Positions 26,871 to 35,187 of a stretch of DNA of 64,000 nucleotides are shown here, piece after piece; position 1 is the stretch's first letter; each line of letters opens with the position of its first letter. The DNA is from Tenggerimyces sp963762635 (GTDB taxonomy: Bacteria; Actinomycetota; Actinomycetes; Propionibacteriales; Actinopolymorphaceae), in assembly GCA_963762635.1 (NCBI GenBank), contig CAVXLQ010000022.1, positions 62,001 to 126,000 of the forward strand, read 5' to 3'. A program made the translations under genes and the position numbers. The notes below the pieces were generated by a model. That model was not told the DNA's origin. It saw only the letters and a list, made by a program, of their open reading frames with translations, and did not search any database.

Positions 26871-27368
26871 TCAGGACAGGGCGAGGTGGGCGAGGTCCGC
26901 ACCGAAGACCGTCCGGATTCGGTTCAGGGCACGGGAGGTACGGCTGCGGATGGCGTTGGAGCTGGTGCCGAGATCGCGAGCGACCTGTTCGACGCTGCGA
27001 TCTTCGAAGAACCGCAGCACCAGAACGGCGCGATCTAGTGGCGAGAGCTCCGACAACGCCGCCTGGAGTGCCATGCGGAGCGTTTGGTCGTCCTCGTTCG
27101 CCGTGGTCTCGGGCAGGCTCTCGGTCGGCCGTTCCGTCGAGCTGCGCTTGCGCCGCTGGGACACGAACGTCCGTACGAGCACGGTCTGTGCGTACGCGCT
27201 CGGGTTCTCCACCCGGTCCAGGCCGCGCCAGGCCAGGAACATCCGCGCCAACGTCTCCTGCACGAGGTCCTCGGCGAGGTGGTGGTCGGCGCAAAGCAGC
27301 CATGCCGTGCGGAACAGGTGAGGAGTCCTGGCCAGGGCGAACTCCTCGAAGTCCACTTTCGATCGCAT
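26871..27368 (-). CDS. SigE-family ECF RNA polymerase sigma factor
   Basis: A 165-residue sigma factor. Region 2: FRTAWLLCADHHLAEDLVQE and YAQTVLVRTFVSQRRKRSS; region 4: LSPLDRAVLVLRFFEDRSVE, QVARDLGTSSNAIRSRTSRA. It matches the SigE/sigma-70 family of actinobacteria. Upstream GAGAGG precedes the ATG at 27368. The gene immediately downstream encodes its likely membrane regulator, and secreted lyase and DUF4185 genes flank the pair, so it may respond to an extracellular polymer or envelope signal. Confidence 0.92.
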   Translation of the reverse strand: MRSKVDFEEFALARTPHLFRTAWLLCADHHLAEDLVQETLARMFLAWRGLDRVENPSAYAQTVLVRTFVSQRRKRSSTERPTESLPETTANEDDQTLRMALQAALSELSPLDRAVLVLRFFEDRSVEQVARDLGTSSNAIRSRTSRALNRIRTVFGADLAHLALS

Positions 27369-27427
27369 CCGTGCCTCTCGGGTATGGGCCTTCTGTCTCT
27401 AAGACGCGATGACCCCGCCCGAATGTG

Positions 27428-28534
27428 TCACACGGATCCGACGAACTGGCTCATGTGGTACGCCGTCGACTGGCCGGCCTGGTTGCGGCGCCAGGTCGAG
27501 ATCATCAGATGCAGGCCGTCCGGCTCGCTGGTCGACCAGGGGTGGATGAAACCGCCGTAGAGGTTCGGCTCCTGCGCGATCGTGACCTGGACCTTCTCCG
27601 GCGTCCACACCTGGTCCGGCCCGGCCGCGGTGCGGGTGACGATGTTCAGCGTCGTCGTGTTGAGGTACGCCATCACCCAGGTGCCGTCGGCCAGCCTGCG
27701 TACGGACGGCTCGCCGAAGCGTCCGGTGAGGATCGGGCTCGGCGGGCGGCCCCAGCCCCAGTTGCTGCCGTTCCAGCCCCAGCCCTCGTACTCGGCGGGG
27801 AAGAACATCCGGTCCCATCGGACTCTTCGCAGCATCATGGGTCCGTCCTGGCGGCCGCTGCGGACGGAGAACACGTAGACGTAGTCGCCGTCGCGCTGCA
27901 TCGACCACATCTGGAACGGGTCGGCGTTGTCGCCGTCGTTTATCCACTCGAGGTTGGTGCGGACGAAGTCGTTGCCGTTGTCGGAGTAGGCGAGTCCGGC
28001 GTAGCGGGACTTCCAGCCGGCGCCCCGCGGTCCTGGGTTCCAGTTCTCGACGCTCATGTACGAGATGAGCTGGCGGCCTGTCTCGGGGAAGCTGATGCCG
28101 TCGTTGGGGATGACGGTGACCTCGAAGCGGCCTTCGTGGTCCGGGCCGTTGTGACCGTTGTGCATGAGCTCGGGAGCCCGACCGTTGCCCACGACCTTCG
28201 CCGCGCTGTCGAACACGACGCCGCCGGGGTCGCCTGGGTGGATGGCCGAGCGGAGCATGACGGGGGAGCGCCAGTCCTGGCCGGACTCGGGCCACGGGGT
28301 ACTGAACGTGTCGCCGAACAGGTAGCCGATCGAGCCGTTCTCGAGCACGTACGGGATACCGAGGTCGGTGCCGGCCACGTTCCACCTGCTCGCGGTGTCC
28401 AGGTCTGCCCCGGTGAGACGCTTCTTCCACGTCGCCGCCTGCGCCTGCCGTGGCGCCAGCAGGTCCGGAACGACCGCGGTAGCCAGACCCGCGCCGGCGA
28501 CCGTACCGAGGAATGCTCTGCGGCTGAGGCTCAT
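27428..28534 (-). CDS. Tat-exported DUF4185 protein
   Basis: A 368-residue secreted protein. Tat signal SLSRRAFLGTVAGAG with cleavage after AQA. The mature protein is DUF4185 (a five-bladed propeller related to GH43/GH32 folds): TGADLDTASRWNVAGTDLGI, GYLFGDTF, EPSVRRLADGTWVMAYLN. The role of the family is unknown; it is often found with carbohydrate enzymes. GGAAGGA precedes the ATG at 28534. Head of the minus-strand run from 28.5 to 16.5 kb; a LacI-type site lies 44 bp upstream of the start. Confidence 0.85.
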   Translation of the reverse strand: MSLSRRAFLGTVAGAGLATAVVPDLLAPRQAQAATWKKRLTGADLDTASRWNVAGTDLGIPYVLENGSIGYLFGDTFSTPWPESGQDWRSPVMLRSAIHPGDPGGVVFDSAAKVVGNGRAPELMHNGHNGPDHEGRFEVTVIPNDGISFPETGRQLISYMSVENWNPGPRGAGWKSRYAGLAYSDNGNDFVRTNLEWINDGDNADPFQMWSMQRDGDYVYVFSVRSGRQDGPMMLRRVRWDRMFFPAEYEGWGWNGSNWGWGRPPSPILTGRFGEPSVRRLADGTWVMAYLNTTTLNIVTRTAAGPDQVWTPEKVQVTIAQEPNLYGGFIHPWSTSEPDGLHLMISTWRRNQAGQSTAYHMSQFVGSV

Positions 28535-28577
28535 CGCTCGATCCTTCCCTGGGGCGTCTCCGCTCAGCATGCCCCGT

Positions 28578-28597
28578 TCGGCAATCGATTTCTCGGG
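28578..28597. promoter_or_regulatory. LacI-type operator upstream of the DUF4185 gene
   Basis: GCAATCGATTTC at 28581-28592 fits GnAAnCGnTTnC. The 20-bp context differs by one base from the site at 454-473. It is 44 bp upstream of the DUF4185 ATG, in the divergent region facing the symporter gene. Confidence 0.5.
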
Positions 28598-28731
28598 CCG
28601 CGCCGGGAAACCGCGTTTCTGGCACCTTGACGCCAGCCAGTGGATATCTCCCCATATCTACCTTTTTGCTAACAGCCTCGTCGAGCCCCAACTTTCCGTC
28701 AAACGCTGACGCGTCGGGCGCCTCGTCACGG

Positions 28732-28755
28732 GGAAGGTCACTATGGTGACTTTCC
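28732..28755. promoter_or_regulatory. Inverted repeat upstream of the sodium:solute symporter
   Basis: Arms GGAAGGTCAC (28732-28741) and GTGACTTTCC (28746-28755) with a 4-bp spacer; nine of ten bases pair. It sits 73 bp before the chosen start of the symporter gene and is a candidate operator. Confidence 0.45.
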
Positions 28756-28828
28756 GCATGAGGGAACGGGGTCCGCGGCGCAACCTCTCTGACGGGGGAC
28801 TCGCCGCCTCGAGCAAGGAGTGAGGCCA

Positions 28829-30502
28829 GTGGACAACCCACTGAGGATCGACGCCACGTTCGTCGACTACGCCTTGGTCTTCGTGTACTTCGCCGTCGTT
28901 CTGCTGATCGGGTTCGCCGCCCGGCGAAGAATCTCCGACAGCCTCGACTTCTTCCTCTCCGGAAGATCGCTGCCGGCCTGGATCACCGGGCTCGCGTTCA
29001 TCTCGGCCAACCTCGGTGCCGTCGAGATCATCGGCATGTCCGCCAACGGGGCCGAGTACGGCATGGCGACCATGCACTACTACTGGATCGGCGCCGTCCC
29101 CGCGATGCTCTTCCTCGGCGTCGTGATGATGCCGTTCTACTACGGCTCGAAGGTACGCAGCGTCCCGGAGTTCATGCTCCGCCGCTTCGGGCCGGGCGCG
29201 CACCTGGTGAACGCGATCAGCTTCGCGCTGGCGCAGGTGCTCATCGCCGGCATCAACCTGTTCCTGCTCGCGACCGTCGTCAACAGCCTGCTCGGCTGGC
29301 CGCTCTGGGTCGCGCTCCTCGTCGCCGCCGCGATCGTGCTCAGCTACATCACCCTCGGCGGGCTGTCCGCGGCGATCTACAACGAGGTGCTGCAGTTCTT
29401 CGTGATCGTCGCCGCCCTGCTGCCGCTCACGCTGATCGGCCTGCACCGCGTCGGCGGGGTCAGCGGGCTGATCGACAAGGTCACGGCCTCGCCGGGCGGC
29501 GCCACGCAGCTCACGTCGTGGCCGGGCCTCGAGCTGTCCGGGTTCACGAACTCGTTCCTCTCCGTGGTCGGCATCGTGTTCGGCCTCGGCTTCGTGCTCT
29601 CGTTCGGCTACTGGACGACGAACTTCGTCGAGGTGCAGCGCGCGATGGCGACCGGCTCGATGTCGGCGGCACGGCGGACGCCGATCATCGGCTCGTTCCC
29701 GAAGATGTTCATCCCGTTCGTCGTCGTGATCCCGGGCATGATCGCCGCGGTGCTCGTTCCGGAGGCTCAGCAGATCAAGGAGGCAGGCGGATCGGCGAAC
29801 GGGCTGACGTACAACGACTCGATCCTGCTGCTGATCCGCGACATCATGCCGAACGGTCTCCTCGGCGTCGCGCTCGCCGGACTGCTCGCCGCGTTCATGG
29901 CCGGCATGGCGGCGAACATCTCCGCGTTCAACACCGTCTTCAGCTACGACCTGTGGCAGCGGTACGTCCGCAAGGACAAGCCCGACGCGTACTACCTCAA
30001 GGTCGGCCGCTGGGCGACGGTCGGCGCGACGGTACTGGCGATCGGCACGGCGGTCATCGCCGCCGGCTACAGCAACCTGATGAACTACCTGCAGACGCTG
30101 TTCGGCTTCTTCAACGCTCCGCTGTTCGCGACGTTCATCCTCGGCATGTTCTGGAAGCGGATGACCGCGACGGCCGGCTGGATCGGGCTGGTGTCCGGTA
30201 CGGCGGGCGCGGTGTTCGTGTGGGCGCTGAACGAGGTCGGTGTGATCACGCTGCCCGGCCAGGGCGCGGCGTTCGTCGCCGCCGGGGTGGCGTTCGTGCT
30301 CGACATCGTGGTGAGCGTGCTGGTCAGCCTGCTGACTCGGCCGAAACCCGACTCCGAGCTGGTGGGGTTGGTGTACTCGGAGACGCCGAAGGAGCAACGG
30401 ACCGAGAACGACGGTGGCCGCCGGCCCTGGTACCAGTCGCCGACCAAGCTCGCGGGCGTCTCGCTGGTCCTGGTCATCGCCCTGAACATCGTCTTCCACT
30501 GA
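28829..30502 (+). CDS. Sodium:solute symporter (SSF, sugar-transporter type)
   Basis: A 557-residue membrane protein with about 14 hydrophobic helices. Family marks: FFLSGRSLPAWITGLAFISA near the first helices, GMSANGAEYGM, and the core GFVLSFGYWTTNFVEVQRAM. It resembles SGLT-type sugar/Na+ symporters. GTG at 28829 has AAGGAG eight bases before; a GTG at 28820 is weaker. Transcribed away from the polysaccharide-degrading genes, it probably imports a released sugar. A small membrane protein follows 14 bp later. Confidence 0.92.
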   Translation: MDNPLRIDATFVDYALVFVYFAVVLLIGFAARRRISDSLDFFLSGRSLPAWITGLAFISANLGAVEIIGMSANGAEYGMATMHYYWIGAVPAMLFLGVVMMPFYYGSKVRSVPEFMLRRFGPGAHLVNAISFALAQVLIAGINLFLLATVVNSLLGWPLWVALLVAAAIVLSYITLGGLSAAIYNEVLQFFVIVAALLPLTLIGLHRVGGVSGLIDKVTASPGGATQLTSWPGLELSGFTNSFLSVVGIVFGLGFVLSFGYWTTNFVEVQRAMATGSMSAARRTPIIGSFPKMFIPFVVVIPGMIAAVLVPEAQQIKEAGGSANGLTYNDSILLLIRDIMPNGLLGVALAGLLAAFMAGMAANISAFNTVFSYDLWQRYVRKDKPDAYYLKVGRWATVGATVLAIGTAVIAAGYSNLMNYLQTLFGFFNAPLFATFILGMFWKRMTATAGWIGLVSGTAGAVFVWALNEVGVITLPGQGAAFVAAGVAFVLDIVVSVLVSLLTRPKPDSELVGLVYSETPKEQRTENDGGRRPWYQSPTKLAGVSLVLVIALNIVFH

Positions 30503-30516
30503 ACGGAGGTTGAAGA

Positions 30517-30753
30517 ATGAGCGACACGCACGCTCCCCACAAGGCAGGCGCGTTCGACGTCCGCAACGTGATCGCCGGCCTGATCGGCTTCTACGGCCTC
30601 GTGCTGATCGCGCTGGGCCTGTTCGCGGACACGGCGACGGAACGAGCGAAGACCGGCGATCTCAACGCCAACCTCTGGGCAGGCCTCGCCATGCTCGTGA
30701 CGGGAGTGATCTTCGCCCTCTGGACCCGCCTCCGCCCGGTGGTCGTGCAGTAG
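30517..30753 (+). CDS. Small two-helix membrane protein, symporter partner
   Basis: 78 residues with two membrane helices: VIAGLIGFYGLVLIALGLF and WAGLAMLVTGVIFALWTRL. GGAGG precedes the ATG. It follows the symporter by 14 bp and is conserved in this position in actinobacteria as far as I can judge. Possibly an accessory subunit. Part of its 3' end (30682-30745) is repeated at 31164-31227. Confidence 0.75.
   Translation: MSDTHAPHKAGAFDVRNVIAGLIGFYGLVLIALGLFADTATERAKTGDLNANLWAGLAMLVTGVIFALWTRLRPVVVQ
30682..30745 (+). repeat. Direct repeat, copy 1 (3' part of the small membrane protein gene)
   Basis: 64 bp, 61 identical to 31164-31227. The two copies flank the YjbR gene. Confidence 0.85.
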
Positions 30754-30766
30754 CCGCGCGAGTCTC

Positions 30767-31141
30767 ATGTCTGCGTGGGAGGACGTCCGCACGTTCGCGC
30801 TGGGGTTGCCGCTCGCGATCGAGGACACGCCGTGGGACGAGCTGGTCGTGAAGATCGACCATCCGCCTCGTCGTCGGGGAGGGCTGGTCTACGGGCCGAT
30901 GTTCCTCTGGCTCGGCCAACCGGACGCGACGGCGGTGTCGGTGAAGCTCAGGACGTCGTACGACGAGGCCGCCGCGCTCGCCGGCGCCACACCGATGACG
31001 CACAGCGGGCTCGGCCAGTGGGGCTGGCTGACGATCCCGCTCGCCGACGCGGACCCTGGTCTGCTGCGCGACTGGGTGGAGGAGAGCTACCTCGTCGTCG
31101 CCCCGAAGAGGCTCCGCACCCGACTCCGCCCCGACGGCTGA
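30767..31141 (+). CDS. MmcQ/YjbR family DNA-binding-like protein
   Basis: A 124-residue single-domain protein: SAWEDVRTFALGLPLAIEDT, VVKIDHPP...LVYGPMFLWLG, VSVKLRTSYDEAAAL, and the C-terminal WVEESYLVVAPKRL, the standard YjbR pattern. The fold resembles DNA-binding domains, but the role is unknown. Flanked by a 64-bp direct repeat, so it may have been captured or be the centre of a tandem duplication. Confidence 0.87.
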   Translation: MSAWEDVRTFALGLPLAIEDTPWDELVVKIDHPPRRRGGLVYGPMFLWLGQPDATAVSVKLRTSYDEAAALAGATPMTHSGLGQWGWLTIPLADADPGLLRDWVEESYLVVAPKRLRTRLRPDG

Positions 31142-31163
31142 GCGGTGCCCGTCTGGTGACTCC

Positions 31164-31227
31164 GGCCTCGCCATGCTCGTGATGGGAGTGATCTTCGTCC
31201 TCTGGGCCCGCCTCCGCCCGGTGGTCG
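31164..31227 (+). repeat. Direct repeat, copy 2 (remnant of a second small membrane protein)
   Basis: Same reading frame as copy 1: LAMLVMGVIFVLWARLRPVV then GA and stop. Only the last membrane helix remains; the N-terminal half is absent. Confidence 0.8.
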
Positions 31228-31231
31228 GGGC

Positions 31232-31262
31232 TTGACCTTGCAGTGACTGCAAGGTCTAGCGT
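31232..31262 (+). promoter_or_regulatory. MerR-type promoter and operator of the merR-arsC fusion gene
   Basis: -35 TTGACC (31232-31237) and -10 TAGCGT (31257-31262) are 19 bp apart, the long spacer diagnostic of MerR-activated promoters. The spacer holds the perfect palindrome GACCTTGCAGT-G-ACTGCAAGGTC (31234-31256). The GTG start at 31271 lies at the expected transcription start, implying a leaderless mRNA and autoregulation. Confidence 0.8.
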
Positions 31263-31270
31263 CCCTCTAT

Positions 31271-32263
31271 GTGAACATCTCCACGCTTGCCCGGCGGGCC
31301 GGGATCTCGCCGTCTGGCGTTCGTTGGTACGAGTCGGCGGGGATCCTGCCCGCTCCGATACGGGCTGGCAACGGGTACCGCTCGTATGACGAGCGTGACC
31401 TCAGCCGACTGACGCTCGTCATCACGTTGCGTCGCCTGGGCATGCCGCCCGTCGACGCCGGTCGGCTTGCCGCGCAGTGCCTCGAGACGGGGCCGGCACA
31501 TCCGGCACTCGTCGCGACGCTCGAACGGCAACGACGCCGGATCGCCGAGCAGCGCGCCGACCTGGAGTTGCTGGAGCACCAGCTCGTCGACCTCGAGCGC
31601 ACGATCGAGGCCATCGACCCACACGGGACCGACCGGCGAGAGCCGATCGTGGTCCTCTTCGTCTGCAACGGCAACTCGGCCCGGAGCCAGCTCGGTGAGG
31701 CGCTGCTCGCGTACTACGGCGGCCCCGACTTCGCGGCCTTGTCCGCTGGAACCCAGCCAAAGCGCGTGCACGAGTTGGCGGTCCGGGTCCTCGCGGAGAT
31801 CGGCATCGACTGGCGAGCCGCCAAGGCCAAGCACGTCGCGGAGGTCCTCGACCGGCGGATCGACTACGTGATCACGCTGTCGAACTCCGCCCGGCAGGAG
31901 TGCCCAACGCTCTCCGGCCAGCACAGCGCACTGCACTGGCACCTCGACGACCCAGCCGGGATCAGCGGGACCGACGAGGCGCGGCTGCAGGCGTTCCGGG
32001 CCACCCGGACCGAGCTCACCGTCCGGCTGCGCCCGTTCATCGAGATCGCACGACGCGCCGCGGGACGCCTTCCCGCCATCGCCGGGCCCGATCCGGCAGG
32101 TGACCACCAAGAGGAGACCGATCATGAAGCTTCCGTACGCCGAACCACTGACCGTGCTCCCGCTAGACGAACCGGTGATCCCGGAGCCGCCTCGGCGGGG
32201 CGAGCCGGGCGGCGAACCCTGCGGCCTGTGCGCCGGGGGAGCGACCGAACCGGTCTGGGGTGA
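31271..32263 (+). CDS. MerR regulator fused to an ArsC-like low-molecular-weight phosphatase domain
   Basis: A 330-residue fusion. Residues 1-70: MerR DNA-binding domain (ISTLARRAGISPSGVRWYES, GNGYRSYDERDLSRL); 75-115: dimer coiled coil; 125-235: low-molecular-weight phosphatase/ArsC domain with P-loop VLFVCNGNSARSQLGEALL (Cys132, Arg138) and the acid loop LHWHLDDPAG. It resembles thioredoxin-type arsenate reductase, but in TLSNSARQECP the middle relay cysteine is Ser204, while Cys211 is kept. The C-terminal ~60 residues overlap the HIT gene by 140 bp in another frame and look like run-on; a frameshift or a natural overlap is possible. Head of an operon with the HIT-like protein and a permease. 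Confidence 0.85.
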   Translation: MNISTLARRAGISPSGVRWYESAGILPAPIRAGNGYRSYDERDLSRLTLVITLRRLGMPPVDAGRLAAQCLETGPAHPALVATLERQRRRIAEQRADLELLEHQLVDLERTIEAIDPHGTDRREPIVVLFVCNGNSARSQLGEALLAYYGGPDFAALSAGTQPKRVHELAVRVLAEIGIDWRAAKAKHVAEVLDRRIDYVITLSNSARQECPTLSGQHSALHWHLDDPAGISGTDEARLQAFRATRTELTVRLRPFIEIARRAAGRLPAIAGPDPAGDHQEETDHEASVRRTTDRAPARRTGDPGAASAGRAGRRTLRPVRRGSDRTGLG

Positions 32264-32615
32264 CGACCTGTTCACGATGCATCCGCCGGTCGGCGGCAGC
32301 TTGGCGGGCGTCGTCTGGGTCGCGAGCCGCGAGCACGTCGACTCCTTCCGCGACCTTTCGCCGGAGGCGCTTGCCGCCTTCGGCCCACTCGCCGCGCGCA
32401 TCGAGAACGCGATCCTGTCGCTTGGCGACGTCGGGCGGGTCCACCTCTATCGCTGGGGCGATGGCGGATCGCACTTCCACGTGTGGTTCATGCCACGCCC
32501 GCTCGGCATGCTCGACGCCCAGAACTTCATGCTCCCGATCTGGGAGGACGTTCTGCCGAACGTCACCGACAAGGAGCTGCGGGCCGCTGCCGAGCGCGTG
32601 GCAGCCGCGATGTGA
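32124..32615 (+). CDS. HIT-like protein (histidine triad superfamily)
   Basis: A 163-residue protein. C-terminal half has GGSHFHVWFMPRP, a variant of the HIT active-site H-x-H-x-H-x-x in which the third His is Phe. The N-terminus has a CGLC pair. GAGGAG sits at 32111-32116, seven bases before the ATG, so I prefer this start over 32100. Members hydrolyse or transfer nucleotides. It lies inside the 3' end of the merR-arsC frame and is probably co-transcribed. Confidence 0.75.
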   Translation: MKLPYAEPLTVLPLDEPVIPEPPRRGEPGGEPCGLCAGGATEPVWGDDLFTMHPPVGGSLAGVVWVASREHVDSFRDLSPEALAAFGPLAARIENAILSLGDVGRVHLYRWGDGGSHFHVWFMPRPLGMLDAQNFMLPIWEDVLPNVTDKELRAAAERVAAAM

Positions 32616-32618
32616 CGG

Positions 32619-33886
32619 GTGACGCGATCGACGACCCTCGTACGCCGTCTCGGCACCGGCGACGCTGTCGTGATCGGCCTCGGCGCCATGGTCGGCGCCG
32701 GCGTGTTCGCGGCGTTCGCGCCAGCCGCGGCGGCTGCAGGCGGCTGGCTGCTCGTCGGCCTCGCGCTGGCCGCGGTCGTCGCCTTCTGCAACGCGGTCGT
32801 CGTCGGCCCAGCTGGCGATGCAGTACCCCACCTCGGGCGGGACGTACGTGTACGGCCGCGAGCGGCTCGGACCACTGGTGGGGCTTCCTCGCCGGCTGGG
32901 GGTTCGTCGTCGGCAAGACCGCGTCGTGCGCGGCCATGGCGATGACGTTCGCGACGTACGCGGTGCCCGAGCCGCGTTGGCTCCAACGGGTCGTCGCCGT
33001 CGGCCGCCGTCATCGTGCTCACGCGGTCAACCTCCGCGGGATCACGCGGACGGCAGGTGGCCCGGTGCTGCTGGCCGGAGCGTTCGCCGCACTCTGCCTG
33101 GTGGTCGTCGTGATCGTCTTCAGCCGGCCGGGCGGCGACCGGGGGACTGGCTCTCGGCGTCGCGCCGCACGGCGTCTACGGCGTACTCCAGTCGGCGGGC
33201 TTGCTGTTCTTCGCGTTCGCCGGATACGCGCGGATCGCGACGCTAGGCGAGGAGGTGCGCGACCCCGACGCGCACGATCCCGCGAGCGATCACCTGGGCG
33301 CTCGTCCTGGCGGTGATCATCTATGTCGTGGTCGGGGTCGCTGTGCTGGCCGCGCTCGGCGCCGAGGCGCTCGGCGAGGCCGACGCGCCCTTGGCCGAGG
33401 CCGTCGCCGCTGTGGGCGCAGCTTGGGCCAGCCCCGTCGTCCGGGTCGGTGCGGCGATCGCCAGCCTCGGCGCAATGCTCGGCGCTACTGGCTGGCATCG
33501 GCCGTACCGGGCTGGCGATGGCGCGCGAGAGCGCGATCTGCCGCGCGCCAGCTCGCCGAGGTGCACCCCGCCTACCGTGTCCCGCACCTGATGCAGCTCC
33601 TGGTAGGGGCGGCCGTGGTCGTCCTCGTGCTCACCGACCGACCTTCGCGAAGCGATCGGGTTCAGCTCGTTCGGCGTGCTGCGTCTACTACGCGGTCGCG
33701 AACGCCTCCGCCTGGACCCAGGATCGTGCCCACCGTCGCTGGCCGCGCGTGATCAACGTGGTCGGGCTCGCCGGCTGCGCGACGCTGACCGTCACGCTCC
33801 CGCTCGGCGCGGTACTCACGGGAACTCTCCTTCTCGCGATCGGCCTCGTCGGCCGAGCAGTGCACAGCGGCTTGGCTGAAACCTGA
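32619..33886 (+). pseudogene. APC family amino acid permease, many frameshifts
   Basis: Starts with a GTG three bases after the HIT stop. Recoverable pieces in order: VVIGLGAMVGAGVFAAFAPA (frame of start), QYPTSGGTYVYGRERLG, FLAGWGFVVGKTASCAAMAM, AVNLRGITRTAGG, LLFFAFAGYARIATLGEEV, ALVLAVIIYVVVGVAVLAAL, LLAGIGRTGLAMARE, VHPAYRVPHLMQLLVGAAVV, YYAVANASAWTQDRAHRRWP. Together they rebuild a full APC permease (first-helix GAMVGAGVF and FAFAGYARI are diagnostic) but need at least ten single-base corrections in 1.27 kb. Either a pseudogene or an unusually error-rich patch. Confidence 0.75.
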
Positions 33887-33959
33887 CGGCAGGCCCTTGG
33901 TTGGCGCGTTGCCGTGACACCATCGCGTCCTCAGCTGGGCCGGGCGTACGGGGGTTCGT

Positions 33960-35187
33960 ATGGAGGGGCGCGCGATCAGCTATCGCGTGGTGTTCGGGGT
34001 GCGCGAGTTCAAGGCGTTGTTCGCCGCCTACACCGTTTCCGTCGCGGGGGACCAGTTGGCGCGCGTGGCGCTGTCGATCCTCGTGTACGACCGGACGGGC
34101 TCGCCGGCTTGGACCGCGCTGACGTACGCGTTGACGTTCCTGCCCGATCTGATCGGCGGACCGCTGCTGAGCGGGCTGGCCGACCGCTACCCGCGCCGCG
34201 CGGTGATGATCGTCTGCGACGTCGCCCGCGCCGGGTTGGTCGCGCTGATGGCGGTACCGAACCTGCCGCTGCTGCTCGTGGTCCTGCTCCTCGTCGCCGT
34301 CCAGCTCGTCGGCTCGCCCGCAACCGCGGCGCGCGGGTCGTTGTTGCCGCAGGTGCTCGGCGAGGAGGCGTACCCCGCCGGCCAGGCCGCGATGCAGACC
34401 GTCTTCCAGATCGCGTTGGTCATCGGCTTCGTCGGCGGCGGGGGACTGGTCGCCGCGATCGGTACGAGCGGCGCGCTGCTCGTGGACGCGGCGACGTTCG
34501 TTCTCGCGGCGGCCCTCGTGTGGTGGCTGGTACGCGCCCGCCCCGCTGCCGCCGGCGATCAAGACACCGCGGTGGTGAAGCGTGGCTGGTGGAGCGATGT
34601 CGTCGCCGGTGCCGGGTTGGTGTGGGGCGATTCTCAGGCTGAGAGCCCTCGTCGCGTTCGCCTGCGTCTCCGGGTTCTACGTCACCGGCGAGGCGTTGGC
34701 GACGCCCTACGCGACGGGGCTCGGCGGGGGACCGCTGGCGGTCGGGCTGCTGTTCGCCTCGTACGCCGTCGGATCCGCGTCGGGCATGTTGACCCTCGGC
34801 CGGTTGTCGAAGCCGTTGCGCCTCAAGCTCATGCCGCCGCTCGCGGTGGCGGCCTGCCTCCCACTCGTCGTCTGCTTCGTCAATCCACCCTTGCCTGTCG
34901 TCGCCGCGCTGTTCGTCCTGTCCGGCTTGGGCGCCTCGTACAACCTGGTGGCGTCGACGTCGTTCGTGCTCGCCGTTCCGGACGACCGGCGCGGCCAGGC
35001 GTTCGGGCTCGCGGTCACCGCACTGCGCGTCTCGCAGGGCCTCGGCGTGGCGCTGGCCGGTCTCGCCGCGGAGTACGCGCGGACCCACCTCGTTCTTGGA
35101 GTCATCGGCACGCTCGGCGTCCTCTTCGCGCTGGCCGTCTGCCTGATGTGGCGCGCCGCCAACCGCTCGGTCGCCGCTACTGAGTGA
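33960..35187 (+). pseudogene. MFS transporter (MdfA/enterobactin exporter-like), one frameshift
   Basis: ATG 33960. The first ~225 residues give helices 1-6 (YTVSVAGDQLARVALSILVY, FLPDLIGGPLLSGLADRYPR with the MFS loop, GSLLPQVLGEEAYPAGQAAM). One base is off near 34630; the rest (RLRALVAFACVSGFYVTGEA ... LAVPDDRRGQAFGLAVTALR) runs to 35187. Combined length ~408 residues, about 12 helices, normal for drug or metabolite exporters of this branch. Likely intact in reality. Confidence 0.8.

Noticed and set aside
28643..28658. GATAT-N6-ATATC repeat in the DUF4185/symporter spacer
   Set aside because: Only 5-bp arms; too weak next to the two stronger sites in the same spacer.
28658..30499. Minus-strand open frame of 613 codons
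   Set aside because: Antisense to the SSF symporter; charged repetitive composition, no family pattern.
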